The notes: a model not told the origin generated them from the letters alone. A DNA stretch of 64,000 bases from Puccinellia tenuiflora (GCA_012064385.1 QRDG01000419.1:620001-684000), one strand, 5' to 3'; numbered from the stretch's first letter, positions 44,959 to 58,068 are shown. Numbers and translations: made by a program.

Positions 44959-47900
44959 TGTAACAGCCCCACTTTTGGACCCAGAAAATATGAGTAAAAT
45001 TTTCACTTTTTGCATCTCATTTGCATCATGGCATATTTATTCAATTTGCTTCACCTGATATAATAAGGGAGCGACACTTTAGAAACCAAAGGTGATGAGG
45101 TGAGTGGTGAACAAATTACAAAGCAACTAATCATATTTGTCCAGGAAGTTCTAACTAATAACAAATATGCTTGTGGCAAATATTAATGCAATTGCAAATT
45201 CAATTATTTAAATAAAAGCCTAAAATGCAAGAGAGCAATTATTGAAATATTACCACATGAAATATTTTCCAAATGGGCTGAAATTTTTATCACAGGTTCC
45301 AAATATTATATAATGGCTCTGTGAATTTTTCCAGAATTTTACAAACTGTTTTGGTGCCTCAATTAAATAGAAAAGGCTGCTGTTCTTTTAAAGGAAATAA
45401 AACAAAAAAAAGGAAAAGGCAGGCAGGGTTTTTTTTGCAAAGTCGCCGTCGTCCTCACGCTGTAGCGACCGCGTCCTCGACAGTCGCCGTTGCCGACGGA
45501 CCTCGTCGCCACTGTCGCCGCTCTCTCTCTCCCCTGGCCCCCTGGAGCTTAAGAGGCGCGTCCTCGACCGCGTGCTCCTCCTCCCCTCCTTTTTCCCCCA
45601 CCTGCAGAAACCCTAGAAGCAAGCCGCGCTATGGCCGTGCGCTGACCAGGCCGCCGCCGCTCATCGCCGACGCTGCCGACCGCCGGGAGCAGATCGAGCC
45701 GCACCATCAGAACCGCCGTGGTCTCCTCTTCCTCCTCCTGCAAGCACTCGGACGGGGACGCCCTACATCGACGCGTCGGTCTCGTCTTCCTCGCCGCTGC
45801 CCGCCGCGCCGCCGCCACGATTCCGTCGCCGTCCAAGCTTCCCCGCCACCGCCGAGCAGCTGTACGTGCTCAGGGTGAGCACCCGGTCCTCCTGGACCCC
45901 TCCCTTCTCTCTCTCCCCCTCTGGTTCACCGCTTAGCCGTAGGCCGAGACAACGCCTCCGCCGTAGCTCGCCGCCGGGTCCCTCCGGTGACCATTAGGTC
46001 ACGCCCCGCCGCCACTAGCCTCTCCTCGCCGTGCTGAACCAGATGCACCCCCGCATTGCCTCCCTAGCGCACGTGATCGACGGATCCGTCCACGACGCCG
46101 CCGCCGGTGACCATCGCGCCGTGCCGGTCCTGGCATCCCTGCCCGGGTCAAACCTGGCACTGGGCCGGCCGGTCGACGTGGCTGCCACCGTGGCAGCCGG
46201 CCCACCAGTCAGTGGCTCTGGCTAGCCGCTGGCCCGGTGCAAATCGTTTCGGCCAAATTTCTGGAATTAATTTCAAAAACAGAAAATGATGTTGAACTTT
46301 GAATTGGCATATCTTTTGAACCACTTGTCCAAAAATTGCAAATAATATGTCAAAATGCTCAGCACTAAAATGTCTATCTGTTAGTACCTTTGGGTAATTT
46401 AATTGGTCAAAATAAATTGCCCTTAATTGCTGAATACTAAAATGGCAGAAATAATGTCGAAATTGTTAATTCCATAACTTGAGTTCTATTTGTCCAAAAA
46501 TTGTGTTCAATAGCTCAAAATGATCAGTGGACAATAAGCTGTCACTTCTTGTCATTTGAGAGAGTTGGGGAATTAATTTTTAGTGCTGTTTACCAAAAAT
46601 TGCTAAAATGGCAGATTTAAGTCCCGTTTTGAATAATTCATAACTTGGTGAATAATGCTTCAAAAATTGCAAATGATATACCAAAATGACCAGCAAAGCA
46701 AATGCTATCTACCTATGTTAATATCACAGCATGCAAATAACTTTTACTTTGATGTCATTTTCGAATTGGTTAAAATGATATCAATTGCTTAACCGTTTAA
46801 ATCACTATTTCCTCACCGTTAATCGGAAAAATGCAAACAAGGTACCAAAACGATCAGTGGGTTAATATCTATCAAATAATGTCATTTTCATGCATATTTA
46901 CCTCATATTTAAGTACTGGACATTTTGGATATTCACCTAATTCACTAAGTTAAAGATGGAGTTTTGACCCGTTAATCGCAATAATTATTTTAGGGGTTCC
47001 ATTTAACTTGTGGGAGATGCCCAATACCTTTTCAATGCATAATATGACCATATCATCATGATTGTGCATTGCACCTTGTCTTCTTGTTATTTATTTCCTT
47101 TCTTGTGTTGTTTGTGTTTCGGTAGATTCTGGAGTCGAGGTTCCACCACAATACCTTGACAACCAGCGCGACCAGTACTACCAGCAAGGCAAGAGCTAAC
47201 CTAACCTTCTTGGCATATCTCATATTACCCAAGTATTTTATCCACCATACTATTATTGCATTCGATTCTGGTGACAAGTTTTGGTCAGTGTATATAATAT
47301 CCTATCAATTGCATGTTCCCTGAACCATTACCTGTTTCCCCACCTATGAACCATAGATTGAAGTGTTGGCCTGAGATAAATCATATCTGTTGTATGTCAT
47401 GCTTAGATATGCTTAGCCATGCTTAGTCGAATGCTAGAGTTGTCCGTTGATTATTTCCATAATTGTGAAGTGAATGGAATGTTCGGACAGTGGTGGAGAC
47501 TTGTGTTGATAATTAATTGCTAAGAAGGCTGGGATGAGTTGCCATCGGGGATGGTGTTTTGTCTCGTTCTGGCCCCTAGGTGCGAGTTCTTTACCTCTTG
47601 AACCAAGACTAGCGTGCTTCCAAAGGTGGGAGTATGGGCTCCTTACTAACCGAATAATTAGTGCGGGCGTATCCAAGGGTCCTCTAGTTTGCGCTTTCCA
47701 TTTGCGAGTGTGTGGCCGAAGACGATGATGGAGATGATGATGATGGATGTGATAGGAGTGGCGATGGGGCAGGGTGTTGAAATAGGCGCTGAACTTGTCC
47801 TGTCGTCACGATGACCCTTGGATAGTCTCATGCTTTGTAAAGGTTTAACCGCGCCTGCCCTGCCGGCTTTCCCCGGAAGAGAGCTAAATGATCAGGCAAG

Positions 47901-48852
47901 GGGTCGGACGGTACCAATGGTAAAAACAGTACACCCCTGCAGGGTTTTAATCTTTTCGAAAAGCCGTGTCCGCGGTTATGGACAACTTGGGAATAGACGA
48001 TAAGACCATAGATAACCTGAACCTTGAATCAAATGGCAGCTAGAGGTTGCATAATCAACGTGTGTTAAAAGGTTCATTTCCTCGAGGGAGATTCGAGGGA
48101 GTGCCTTGGTGGAGATAAGTAGTGTTTCTGAATACAGTAGGTTCCCTATGAACCGAAGAGAAAAGTGTTACCCTCTTATCCCCTTATGAAAACCTTCTGA
48201 TTAGACGATGCCATGAGTCCTAGTCTTCGGAAGGAAACAAAACCAGCTTTATGCAAAACAACCACTTATATAGCTTTGAAGCCTCCGTCTGCATCAGGCC
48301 TATATCGCCCTACTAATTCTTGCGAGTACGTCGTACTCAGCCTTGCTTTGTTGCTTATTATTTGTTTCAGAGGAGGACGCCACCGAACTGGAAGGTGGGT
48401 TCTATGTTAACTTCGACGAGTAGTCTGGGGTTCCCAGGTGGCAGCTTGGGACGTCATGGAACAGGCTGGCACGGGATGTTTATCTGTAGGCCTCTTAGGC
48501 CATAATTTGGATCTTGTTGTTTAGACAACTTTAATTTGCTTCCGCTTGTTGTAATGATGGGTCAGTGACCTCTGATGTGTCATTTGCTATCTTTCTCAAT
48601 TATATGAGTTGCACTATGATATCTTTGTGTCGTAGAGTCTGTGATGTGCCAGTTCGTTCCACAAGTCTCGGTCTCTTTACTATACATGGAAGCGATGTCT
48701 GAGCTTATGGCATGATTGAGGTGTTGTGTGCCGATGATCCATTCCGAGCACACCTGCCAAGGAGTATTGGCCTGGGATTGGTAAACCCAGTAACCCTCAA
48801 TTGTGTAGCATGACCGGTTACACAACGTTCCACTGTATAGTTCTGGGGTCGG
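44959..48852 (+). mobile_element. Nested related LTR in opposite orientation (solo or truncated)
   Basis: Starts TGTAACAGCCCCACTTTTGG and runs in the plus direction through the same order of blocks as the LARD LTR (GC-rich block 45430-46230, AT-rich block, conserved 1.3-kb end). It stops at GGGGTCGG, nine bases short of the expected GGCGCTACA end. So it is a diverged member of the same family, 3.9 kb long, without internal domain. The left 5-bp flank is CCAAG; the right flank is lost by a deletion. Confidence 0.85.
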
Positions 48853-49961
48853 CGGTTTGGGACCAGATGGTCATCGGAGCATGGCCGGCGGCGAACTTTG
48901 GCGGCGGCCCGTGACGGTCGACGGCGCGAGCACGGTTAGAGAGCGAGAGGGAGAGGGAAAAGGGACGGGGAGGTGAGCCTGTTCACCCTGAGCATGTTGG
49001 GCAGCTCGTCGGAGAAGGGGGCGGTCGGAGGCGGCTCGAGGTGGAGATGCAGGTGCGGCGGCTCGGGCCAACGGGGCCGGGCGCGGGACGATGTCGACGG
49101 GGACGACGGCCGGGCGACGAAGCAGGGGAGGCGCGGAGCAGGGGCGAGGTGGATGAGGCGCTGGGGGAGCTCCAGCACGCGGGGACGAGGCGGCGGCCGT
49201 CCCAGGCGTGGATGAACTCGGCGCAGATGTCGGGTGGAGGCGGCGGCGGCAGGAGCTCGAGCTAGGGTTTCGGCACGCGGAGGGGAGAGGAGCTAGGGGA
49301 GAGAGGAGAGAGCAGCTCATCGTGGTGGGCCTCCTTGTCGACGCATCCACGGAGGGGGCCTGGCAGCGAGGCGCAGGACGGTGGCACGGCGGCAGCCCGT
49401 GCCATGGCGCCAGTGAAGTTCCTGTGGAGACAGGGAGATGGACTTTTTGCAAAAAAAAAAACCCCTTGCCTCTTTTCCTCTTTTCTGATTTTCTTTAATA
49501 ATTGAAACAGCAGCCCTTGGCAATTTAAAAAGGCATCAAATCATTTCCAAAAATGCTGAAATTCTTCAGGGAGGCTCCCCAAAATATATAGAAGCTCCAC
49601 AAATTTTATTTTGAATTTTGAAATGTTTAACTTGGCTTTCGAAGTTAAGAATTGGTTTAACTCAATTTTGAAGTCCCAATTTATTTAATTGTTTGGCAAG
49701 AATTTTACTTTGCCAGATAATTATGAAATGCATTCTTGGAACTTCCTGGACAAATATGGAACCTCAAGATTATTTTGTTTTGCCAATTTGAGCAATTGCA
49801 CTTGGGTTGGAAAAATTTGGGAAGGGTTTACTTCCTTTTAATGTTTTCCATGGTTTGCAATATTTAATCTAGAAATTTAAATATGTATGCCATGATGCAA
49901 TGCAAAGCAAAAAAGTGAAAATTTGGCCCATATTTTAGGGTACCAAATCTGGGATGTTACA
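48850..49961 (-). repeat. 3' LTR of the LARD, initial part
   Basis: Aligns to 55001-56073. On the minus strand it starts TGTAACATCCCAGATTTGG at 49961. Compared with the 5' LTR, 1.73 kb (53274-55000) is missing between this piece and 44958, replaced by the nested LTR. Confidence 0.92.
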
Positions 49962-49974
49962 ATTCTACCCCCTT
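49962..49974 (-). other. Polypurine tract
   Basis: Minus strand AAGGGGGTAGAAT directly before the 3' LTR start TGTAACATCCC. This is where plus-strand DNA synthesis is primed. Confidence 0.8.
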
Positions 49975-51929
49975 ACAAGAATCTCGCCCCGAGATTCCTA
50001 GAGTAGGAAGAGGGAGAGGAGGAAACATGACAACCCTTAACTTCAACGATCTTCTTGATCCCATGATGATCTTCCTTGTTGTAGAGAAAAGGTAACAAGC
50101 ATGACGTGCCGACGAGAAAGTCAGAAGATAGTTCAAGGTGATAGACAAATTTTCTCCAAGGGTTGGAAATATGAACTTTGCACAAGACCATAAGCCTTTG
50201 AGAAAGATGACTGAATCCAGGTATACCCAAGAATTTACCCATGATCCTCGGTATAGTGGTTGAGGTTAACGATTTAAGAGATTTCGCCAACAGGCCTTCC
50301 GGTGAGGTGCGTGAGCTACAACACTGGACGTGTCAGGATTACTAGCAGGCTTAGGTCGTGTTCTTGACAAACCCCAATCATCATTTCTGCTTGAGGTTCC
50401 TAGTTGGTTAGGCATGCGGATATTTCAGACTCAACATGTCCGAGGAAGGAGTTACAACAGATAACGAGAGGTAAGGATTCTCAAGATTTGACTACAGCGT
50501 CAAGATCCAGAACACTAGCTAGTTTGCGAGAGGGAAAATTGCTTTTCCAAGCGAAACGCTGTGATCTTTAGAGTTTTGACACGAATCTAACTTATTGGCC
50601 GAAGGTGTGCACCTGAATAATGGACTTGGTAGCACATTCAAACTCGTCTTAATGATCAGGTTACCAATCATGCTAAGAGCGCCATCAAAGTCCTTGGGCG
50701 TCAAAGCAATATCATTTGCTAAGAATATCTGATTACCACGTCAATATGCATCCTCAACAATCTCGAGCCCGAGTGGCTCGGAGGTGAAGGGATAATGAAG
50801 GGTAAGAGCATCACTTCATCAAGTACGTCATGAGACTAAGCACGACCTCTTGATATAAAAGAGTGTGACCCTCCAAGGTTGAACAAAAGAGTGTGACCCT
50901 CCAAGGTTGAACAGAACAAAAGCTAGACAAGCCTCTTATTCTGCGGATTACAATACTTTGACCTGGCCGAGAAATGGACAAGGTACCGGAGTTTGTTTCT
51001 TCTAACATCCCGATGTGGAATGTCTTGACGGACCACAAGGGTAACATGCTTTGGAACACACCAATGCACGATAACACTTGACTGTCAACTGCCAGATAAA
51101 GGTCGGACAACAGATTAAGAGTAAGGAAAGGGCTAACCACAATATCAAGATAATGCAGAAGCCCTTGTTAGCACTCTTCCGACAACTATTGCCGAAAGGG
51201 TTTCAGGAATCGGAGTTACCGGAGGAATCACAAAGATAGCTGGGAAACTCACGATTAGCACTCTTATCTTGATCTAGATGGTTTCATGACAGAATACCCA
51301 GCTATAGCTCGTGACAGAGAAGAGCTTTGTTGCCGCATTTCAATTACGACTACAACCACCAAATTGAAGATTAACTTCAAACATGGCCAACCTAACATAG
51401 GGTTTGACAATTAACATCAGGATTCAACGGGAAAGATCTTGGGTTAAAGATCAGCTTCATGTACTGGGACTCACAAATAGCATAGTGCTCACATGGGTGA
51501 CAACCCTCATGAATCAATACACCAGAATTCCAGTACAATCCGGGACCTTCGGTTCAAGACCATGGGCCATAACTCAAAGAGATGAATACTCGATTAGGTG
51601 CGAAACGTTTTCAAGGCTTCGGATGTCTTGCACCTTCTTCTTCATTGGGTGAGAACAACGAGTTTACTTTGGTTTCTGGAAACGGAAACAACCTAACCAG
51701 TAGAGTAAATGTAGGAACCAACCCCGTGAACCTAATTTCTTGAATCGCCAGACGAGCAGAAGAACCGCTAAATCAAATAGAGGTAAGATGACTCAGAGTT
51801 AGAGCGAGTTGGATAAGGAGTAAAAAGAAACCTAAGAGGGTTTTCACAACTCATTTTTAGGTTATAAATAGCTTTCACGACACTAGACTCGACATCGACC
51901 AATAGAATGGGTTTCCTACAGGCAGTACT

Positions 51930-51941
51930 GCTCTGATACCA
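51930..51941 (-). other. Primer binding site, tRNA-iMet type
   Basis: Minus strand TGGTATCAGAGC, three bases inside the 5' LTR, a perfect 12-base match to the plant initiator tRNA-Met 3' end. Confidence 0.9.
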
Positions 51942-51944
51942 ACT

Positions 51945-54900
51945 TGTAGCGCCCCGACCCCAGAGCTATACAGTGAAACGTTGTGTAACCGGTCATGCTA
52001 CACAATCGAGGGTTACTGGGTTTACCAATCCCAGGCCAAAACTCATTGGCAGGCGTGCTCGGAATACATCATCGGCACACAACACCTCGATCATGCCATA
52101 AGCTCAGACATCACTTTCACGTATAGCAAAGAGACCAAGACTGCGGAACAACTGGCACATCACAGACTCTACGACACAAGAGATCATAGTTCAACTCATA
52201 TATGAGAAAGATATTAAAATGTCACAATCAGAGGTTGCAGACCCATCATTACATCAAGCGGGAAGCAAATTTAGTTGTCTAAACAACAAGATCCAAATTA
52301 TGGCCTAAGAGGCCTACAGATAAACATCCCGTGCCAGCCTGTTCCAAGACGTCCCAAGCTGCCACCTGGGAACCCCAGACTACTCGTCGATGTCAATAAA
52401 GAACCCACCTTCCAGTTTGGTGACTTCCTCCTCTAAAACAAATAATAAGCAACAAAACAAGGCCGAGTACGACGTACTCGCAAGAATTAGTAGGGCGATA
52501 TAGGCCCGATGCTGACGGAGCCTCTAATGCTGTATAAGGTAGCTGGTTTTGCATAAAGCTAGTTTTCCATTTTGAAAGACATCAGGACCCTTTGCATCGT
52601 CTACTCAGAATGTTTTCCGAAAAGGGATAAGAGAGTAAACTTTCAACTGTGGTTCTCAACGAACCATTTGTAACCAGAAGCATCTCATCTCCACCAAGGC
52701 ACTCCCTTGAATCACCCTCGAGGAAATGAACCTTTTATCACACGTTGGATTGCAACCTCTAGCTGCCAATTTATTAATTAGGTTCAGGTTCTCTATGAGC
52801 TAATCCACCTTTCCCAAGAGTTCGTCGATAACCGCGGACAAGGCTTTCGAAAAGATTAAACCCTGAAGGGGTGTACTTATTTACCCATTGGTACCGTCCG
52901 GCTTACCTGACTGGCCCTCTTCCGGGGAAGGCCGGCGAGTGGGCGCGGTTAAACCTTTACCTCGCATGAGACTATCCAAGGGTCATCTGTGGCGGCAGGA
53001 CAAGTTTACCCAGCCTATTTCAGCCCCTGCCCTATCGCCACGTCCTAAATACCACCATCCTCATCATTCCTTTTTCCGCTCACACACACACGCGCAAATG
53101 GAAATAGCAAACTAGAGGACCCTTGGATACGCCCGCACAAGTTATTCAGTTAGTAAGGAGCCCATACCCCCACCAATGGCAGCACGCTTGGTTCTTGGTT
53201 CTAGCTAAAAGCACTCTCAGCCTAGGCGGCAGGAATGAGGCAAAACACCATCCCCGATGGCAACTCATCCAAGCCTTTTAGCAAATTAATTATCCACCAC
53301 AAGTAACCATCATATCCGACCATTCCACCACCATTCATAATAATGGAATTAAATCACGGACAAAATATATCATTTGACTAAGCATGGCTAAGCATATACA
53401 AATACAACCATTATATCTTTGTCTCCAACCAACACATCAAACCTACGGTTCATAGGAGGGGAGGCATGTGATGGTTCGGGGAAGACATGCATTCATAGGA
53501 TACTCTACATCTTGATCAAAAGAGACATTTGAATCGCATGCAATATTATGGTGGATAAAATAAGTTTGTAAAACAATAGGATGCTAGATGCCAAGAAGGT
53601 TAGGTTAGTTCTTGCCTTGCTGATGGTACTGGGCGCGTTGATCGTCGAGGTATTGTGGTGGAACCTCGACTCCTGAATCTAATGAAACACAAAAATAACA
53701 GGAAACGAAATAAATAACATGAATACAAAGGTGCAATGCACAATCATGATGAGATGGTCAAATTATGCATTGAAATCATATTGGGCATGTCCCACAAGTT
53801 AAATGGAACCCCTAAAATAAATATTGCAATTAACGGGTTAAAACTCCATATTTAACTTAGTGAATTAAGTGATTAACCAAAATGTCCAGTACTGAATTAT
53901 GGGTCCTAAATTCATGAAAATGACATTATTAGGTAGATATTGTCGTGCTGATCATTTTGGTACTTCGTTTGCAATTTTCCGATTAACGATCAAGAAATGG
54001 TGATTTAAACGGTTATGCAACTTAACTCATTTTAACCAATTCGAAAATGACATCAAAGCAAAAGTTATTTTCATACTGTGAAATTAACATGGCTAGATAG
54101 CATTTGTTTTGCTGGTCATTTTGGTATATCAATTGCAAATTTTGAATTAATATTCACCAAGTTACGATATTTTTAATAATTGAATTAATTCTGCCATTTT
54201 ATTTATTTTTAATAAACAACACTAAAACTAGATCTACAATTCTCTAAAATAACATACACTTGTAGATCATTGTTCACTGAACATTTTGAGAGCTTATTCA
54301 TAATTTTTGGATAATTAAAACTCAAGTTATGCAATTTCCAATTTCCAAATATAATCTGCCATTTTAGTGATTTTAAATAACAGCAAATTAAATGATTCAT
54401 TTTAGCATTCAATTACAACTAACAGGTAGATATTAATTCTCTGAACAAAATGGTACCTTATTTGTAATTTTTGGAGCAATATTCAAATTGTTATGAATTT
54501 TCAAAGTTGGACTTTAAATCTGCCCTTTTTATATTTAACAATTAAAGGTAATTTAATTTAACCAAAAATTCAAATAAAGGCACTAACAGGTAGAGCTTAT
54601 TTAGCTGAGCATCTTAACATATTATTTGCATTTTTCTGAAGTATAAAACTCTAGATATGAATTTCCAAATATTTTGAATAATTCACATATGTTTTGGATT
54701 TCACATTTAAATTCATGTTTTAAATTTCATTAGCATGTGTGAGTGACATATTTGAACAGGTCGTGAAAATGTGAATAATCTGGTATGTCATTTGTATTTT
54801 TATAATTTACAATTTAACAGATATTGCAAAAGATACAACCTTCTGTTAATTCTGAAATTCACAAAAATGAAGAACACATGACATAGCATGACGTCAGCAG

Positions 54901-56073
54901 GAGGATGCGGCTTGTTGATCATCAAATTGTAGCCTCCGATGGAAATTGGACGCGGCGAAGTGCTGCACTAGCTAGAGGAGAAGGAGAGGAGCACGGGGAG
55001 CGGCGGTTTGGGACCAGATGGTCATCGGAGCACGGCCGGCGGCGAACTTTGGCGGCGGCCCATGACGGTCGACGGCGCGAGCACGGTTAGAGAGCGAGAG
55101 GGAGAGGGAAAAAGGGACAGGGAGGTGAGCCTACTCACCCTGATCATGTTGGGCAGCTCGCCGGAGAAGGGGGCGGTCGGAGGTGGCTCGAGGTGGAGAT
55201 GCAGGTGCGGCGGCTCGGGCCAACGGGGCCGGGCGCGGGACGATGTCGACGGGGACGACTGCCGGGCGACGAAGCAGGGGAGGCACGGAGCAGGGGCGAG
55301 GTGGATGAGGCGCTGGGGGAGCTCCAGCACGCGGGGACGAGGCGGCGGCCGTCCCAGGCGTGGATGACCTCGGCGCGGACGTTGGGTGGAGGCGGCGGTG
55401 GCAGGAGCTCGCGCTAGGGTTTCGGCACACGGAGGGGACAGGAGCTAGGGGAGAGAGGAGAGAGCAGCTCGTCGTGGGGGGCTTCCTTGTCAACGCATCC
55501 ACGGAGGGGGGCCCGGCAGCGAGGTGCAGGACGGTGGCACAGCGGCAGCCCGTGCCATGGCGCTAGTGAAGTTCCTGTGGCCTCTTTTCCTCTTTTCTGA
55601 TTTTCTTTAATAATTGAAATAGCAGCCCTTGGCAATTTAAAAAGGCATCAAATCATTTCCAAAAATGCTGAAATTATTCAGGGAGGCTCCCCAAAATATA
55701 TAGAAGCTCCACAAATTTTATTTTGAATTTTGAAATGTTTAACTTGGTTTTCGAAGTTAAGAATTGGTTTAACTCAATTTTGAAGTCCCAATTTATTTAA
55801 TTGTTTGGCAAGAATTTTACTTTGCCAGATAATTATGAAATGCATTCTTGGAACTTCCTGGACAAATATGGAACCTCAAGATTATTTTGTTTTGCCAATT
55901 TGAGCAATTGCACTTGGGTTGGAAAATTTTGGGAAGGGTTTACTTCCTTTTAATGTTTTCCATGGTTTGCAATATTTAATCTAGCAATTTAAATATGTAT
56001 GCCATGATGCAATGCAAAGCAAAAAAGTGAAAATTTGGCCCATATTTTAGGGTACCAAATCTGGGCTGTTACA
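51945..56073 (-). repeat. 5' LTR of the LARD, intact (4129 bp)
   Basis: Minus strand TGTAACAGCCCAGATTTGG ... GGGGCGCTACA. It contains a GC-rich block (54900-55560) with open frames that recur in the other LTR copy (48870-49450), an AT-rich block (53280-54860), and a 1.33-kb conserved end. Confidence 0.93.
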
Positions 56074-56078
56074 GTCGT
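56074..56078. repeat. Target-site duplication GTCGT (right)
   Basis: Directly after the LARD end; identical to 43619-43623. Confidence 0.9.
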
Positions 56079-56559
56079 CCTCACTCTCCTTTTCCATGTT
56101 AGTGGCATCAAGAGAGACTAAGTAACCCCTCTAAAGAAGATAGAATAAGTGAACTAGAAGCATGGTGAATAGGCGACTGTAATTTTTAATCTTTTTATTA
56201 ACAATTTATAGGATGAACAATAATATAGATTCTCTATATATGCAAGTAGGTGAGAGCAACCTATAGGGCAGATACAACTAGCTTCACAAGATAAACTGGA
56301 AGCTCAATTAAGTTCTGGGAACATACATGGTTTGGAAACTCGCCATTACATACCTAGATCTCGAATATATATTGTCTCTAATTAACAAATAAAAACTATT
56401 GTTGTGGGATGACTCATAGCTTAGATGTGACGTAGAAGTACTTTTACTTCTTGTGTGATGGATCTATGTTTTGATATCCTAGAAATAACTAGAACTATAA
56501 ATTTCTCTCATTTAGAAACCACCATATCTAGCAATTTGAACCAATGTTTTTTTCGCCTT
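56079..56559. other. Non-genic flank
   Basis: 480 bases, AT-rich. No gene. It may be part of the LINE that follows, but I cannot read it as protein. Confidence 0.4.
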
Positions 56560-57059
56560 CAAGTCCATGTATTTCATTATATGAATGTTAGAGGAATTCA
56601 ACCTTAGCATTTATATGTTGTTTGGGATTTGAAAATCCCTCCTAGGATTCAATTTTTCATATGGTTGTTCTCCCAGAATAAGATCGTGACTAGAAACATA
56701 GAAAAAGGAGGACGATAAAACCTTTAGAATGGGAGATATGTTTGTAAAGTGGGTCTCTTTAGACACGTGTTGTTTGATTGCATAGTTGCTAGATTACTTT
56801 GGGATGATGTTTTTGAGGTTTTATGTATTTTCGTCATTAGCTTCGAATCTATTGCTTCTAATTAAATGGATATGCAACAAATGTTTCTTACATTTTAACG
56901 TTGTTTATTTTGACATTCTGTGGAGTGTGTGGACCAAGAGAAACACTATATAATTTAATAGAGTGACTTGGATTAATTTGAAACTTGTGTGAAAATTGAT
57001 TCTAGTATATCTGAGAAACTAGAAGGTACCCTTCAAAGAACAGGGGGTGGGGGTTGGAT
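56560..57059 (+). mobile_element. LINE 3' remnant, copy 2
   Basis: One frame reads VWDLKIPPRIQFFIWLFSQ and then NKIVTRNIEKGG, the zinc-binding tail domain of plant LINE reverse transcriptases. A later frame reads LFDCIVARLLWDDVFEV and then LWSVWTKRN. Frames are broken by stops and shifts. The last 185 bases are the same sequence as 5732-5918. It ends where a solo LTR is inserted. Confidence 0.82.
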
Positions 57060-58068
57060 TGAAGGGGTTCGTAGCAGAAAACAATTTTTTTTCCTAACAA
57101 CGCGAACCACAAACTAGCCAAGATCTATCTCTAGGTAGACATAAAGTAACGGAGGGAACGGTGATCATACCCTTGAAGACCGTAAGTGTCGACGTGTCGA
57201 CGCATGATGAAGACGTACGGCGACGCCGACCTCGAGGTCGTGTAGTCGTACCGGTGACGAGTGCCGCAAGTGTAGCACCTCCATAGTTCTACACACGTAC
57301 GGTGTAGCGACGATCCCCCGGCTCCGGTCTAGCGGCATTAGCGGAAGATGAACAGCTCGAACTGAAGCAGCAATAACACGGCGGTGTTATTTGGTGGAGA
57401 AACCCCTAACCCCATATGCAGCTCCAATATTCCGGAACCACATGTGAGGGAGAGAGAGAGAGAAAGAGAGAGAATTGGATGCCCTCAAAGGGAGAGGGGG
57501 CACCTCCATATATAGGAGGAAGGGGGGAGCCAACCTCCTTGGCTTAGCCATGTGGGACTAATCCCACTTGGTGCAGCCGGCCAAAGGGGGACAGCCGGCC
57601 ACCCCCATGGGACCAATTCGGCCAGCCCATGAGGGGTGCGGCTAGCTCCTCCTTCTTTGGGGCGCACCCCCACTTGGGCCTCCCCTTCCGGATGAGGCCC
57701 ATTTAGGTGGGATGCCCTTTTAATTATAAATTAAATATTTATTTAATTATTAATTACCTTAATTAATATTAAATACATACCATTTAATTTATCTCGCATC
57801 GAAACTCCTTTCGTTGCCCTCCGATCTCCATTGGATATTTCTCCCTTAGTTCCGACACTCCTTCGGAACCCCTCCGATCTCCATCGGATAATTCTCTCTC
57901 ATTCTGAAACACTTCGGAACCTCTCCGATCATCATCGGATAACTCACAGAATAATTCCGGAGTTCATTTCTCATTTCTCTTCAGTTCCGTAACTATTCCT
58001 AAGCGTCGTCTACCCTTAAGTGTGCCACCCTACGGTTCGGGATCACTCCAGACATGATTGTGTTTGCA
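57060..58068 (-). mobile_element. Solo LTR, 1009 bp
   Basis: TG...CA ends (plus strand TGAAGGGGTTCG ... TGTTTGCA) flanked by TGGAT at 57055-57059 and 58069-58073. A TATATA box (57512-57518) and the downstream layout suggest minus orientation. It holds a GAGAGA run (57448-57472), a 100-bp AT block and TCCGATCTCCATCGGAT-type repeats near 57820-57940. No internal domain. Confidence 0.62.

Larger units (their letters stand above)
49962..51944 (-). other. LARD internal region, non-coding
   Basis: 1983 bases between the LTRs. The longest frames (about 105-109 codons) overlap and show no gag, protease, RT, RNase H or integrase motif. A repeated phrase AAGAGTGTGACCCTCCAAGG occurs at about 50858 and 50886. 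Confidence 0.88.
43624..56073 (-). mobile_element. Complete LARD-type LTR element (12.45 kb with nested LTR)
   Basis: Minus strand: 5' LTR (56073-51945, 4129 bp), tRNA-iMet primer site, 1983-bp internal region without gag or pol, a polypurine tract, then the 3' LTR (49961-43624) interrupted by another LTR. A perfect 5-bp duplication GTCGT flanks it. LTRs above 4 kb and a non-coding interior define a large retrotransposon derivative (LARD), mobilised by proteins from other elements. The two LTRs are almost identical in shared parts, with a few small indels (4 bp near 43724; 38 bp near 49450), so the insertion is fairly young. Confidence 0.92.

Noticed and set aside
45321..45878. A 185-codon Arg/Ser-rich frame
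   Set aside because: GC-rich block of the nested LTR; composition-driven.
48871..49452. A 193-codon Pro/Ala/Ser-rich frame on the minus strand
   Set aside because: Very GC-rich LTR sequence with equally long frames in other phases; no domain, and copies in the other LTR are shifted.
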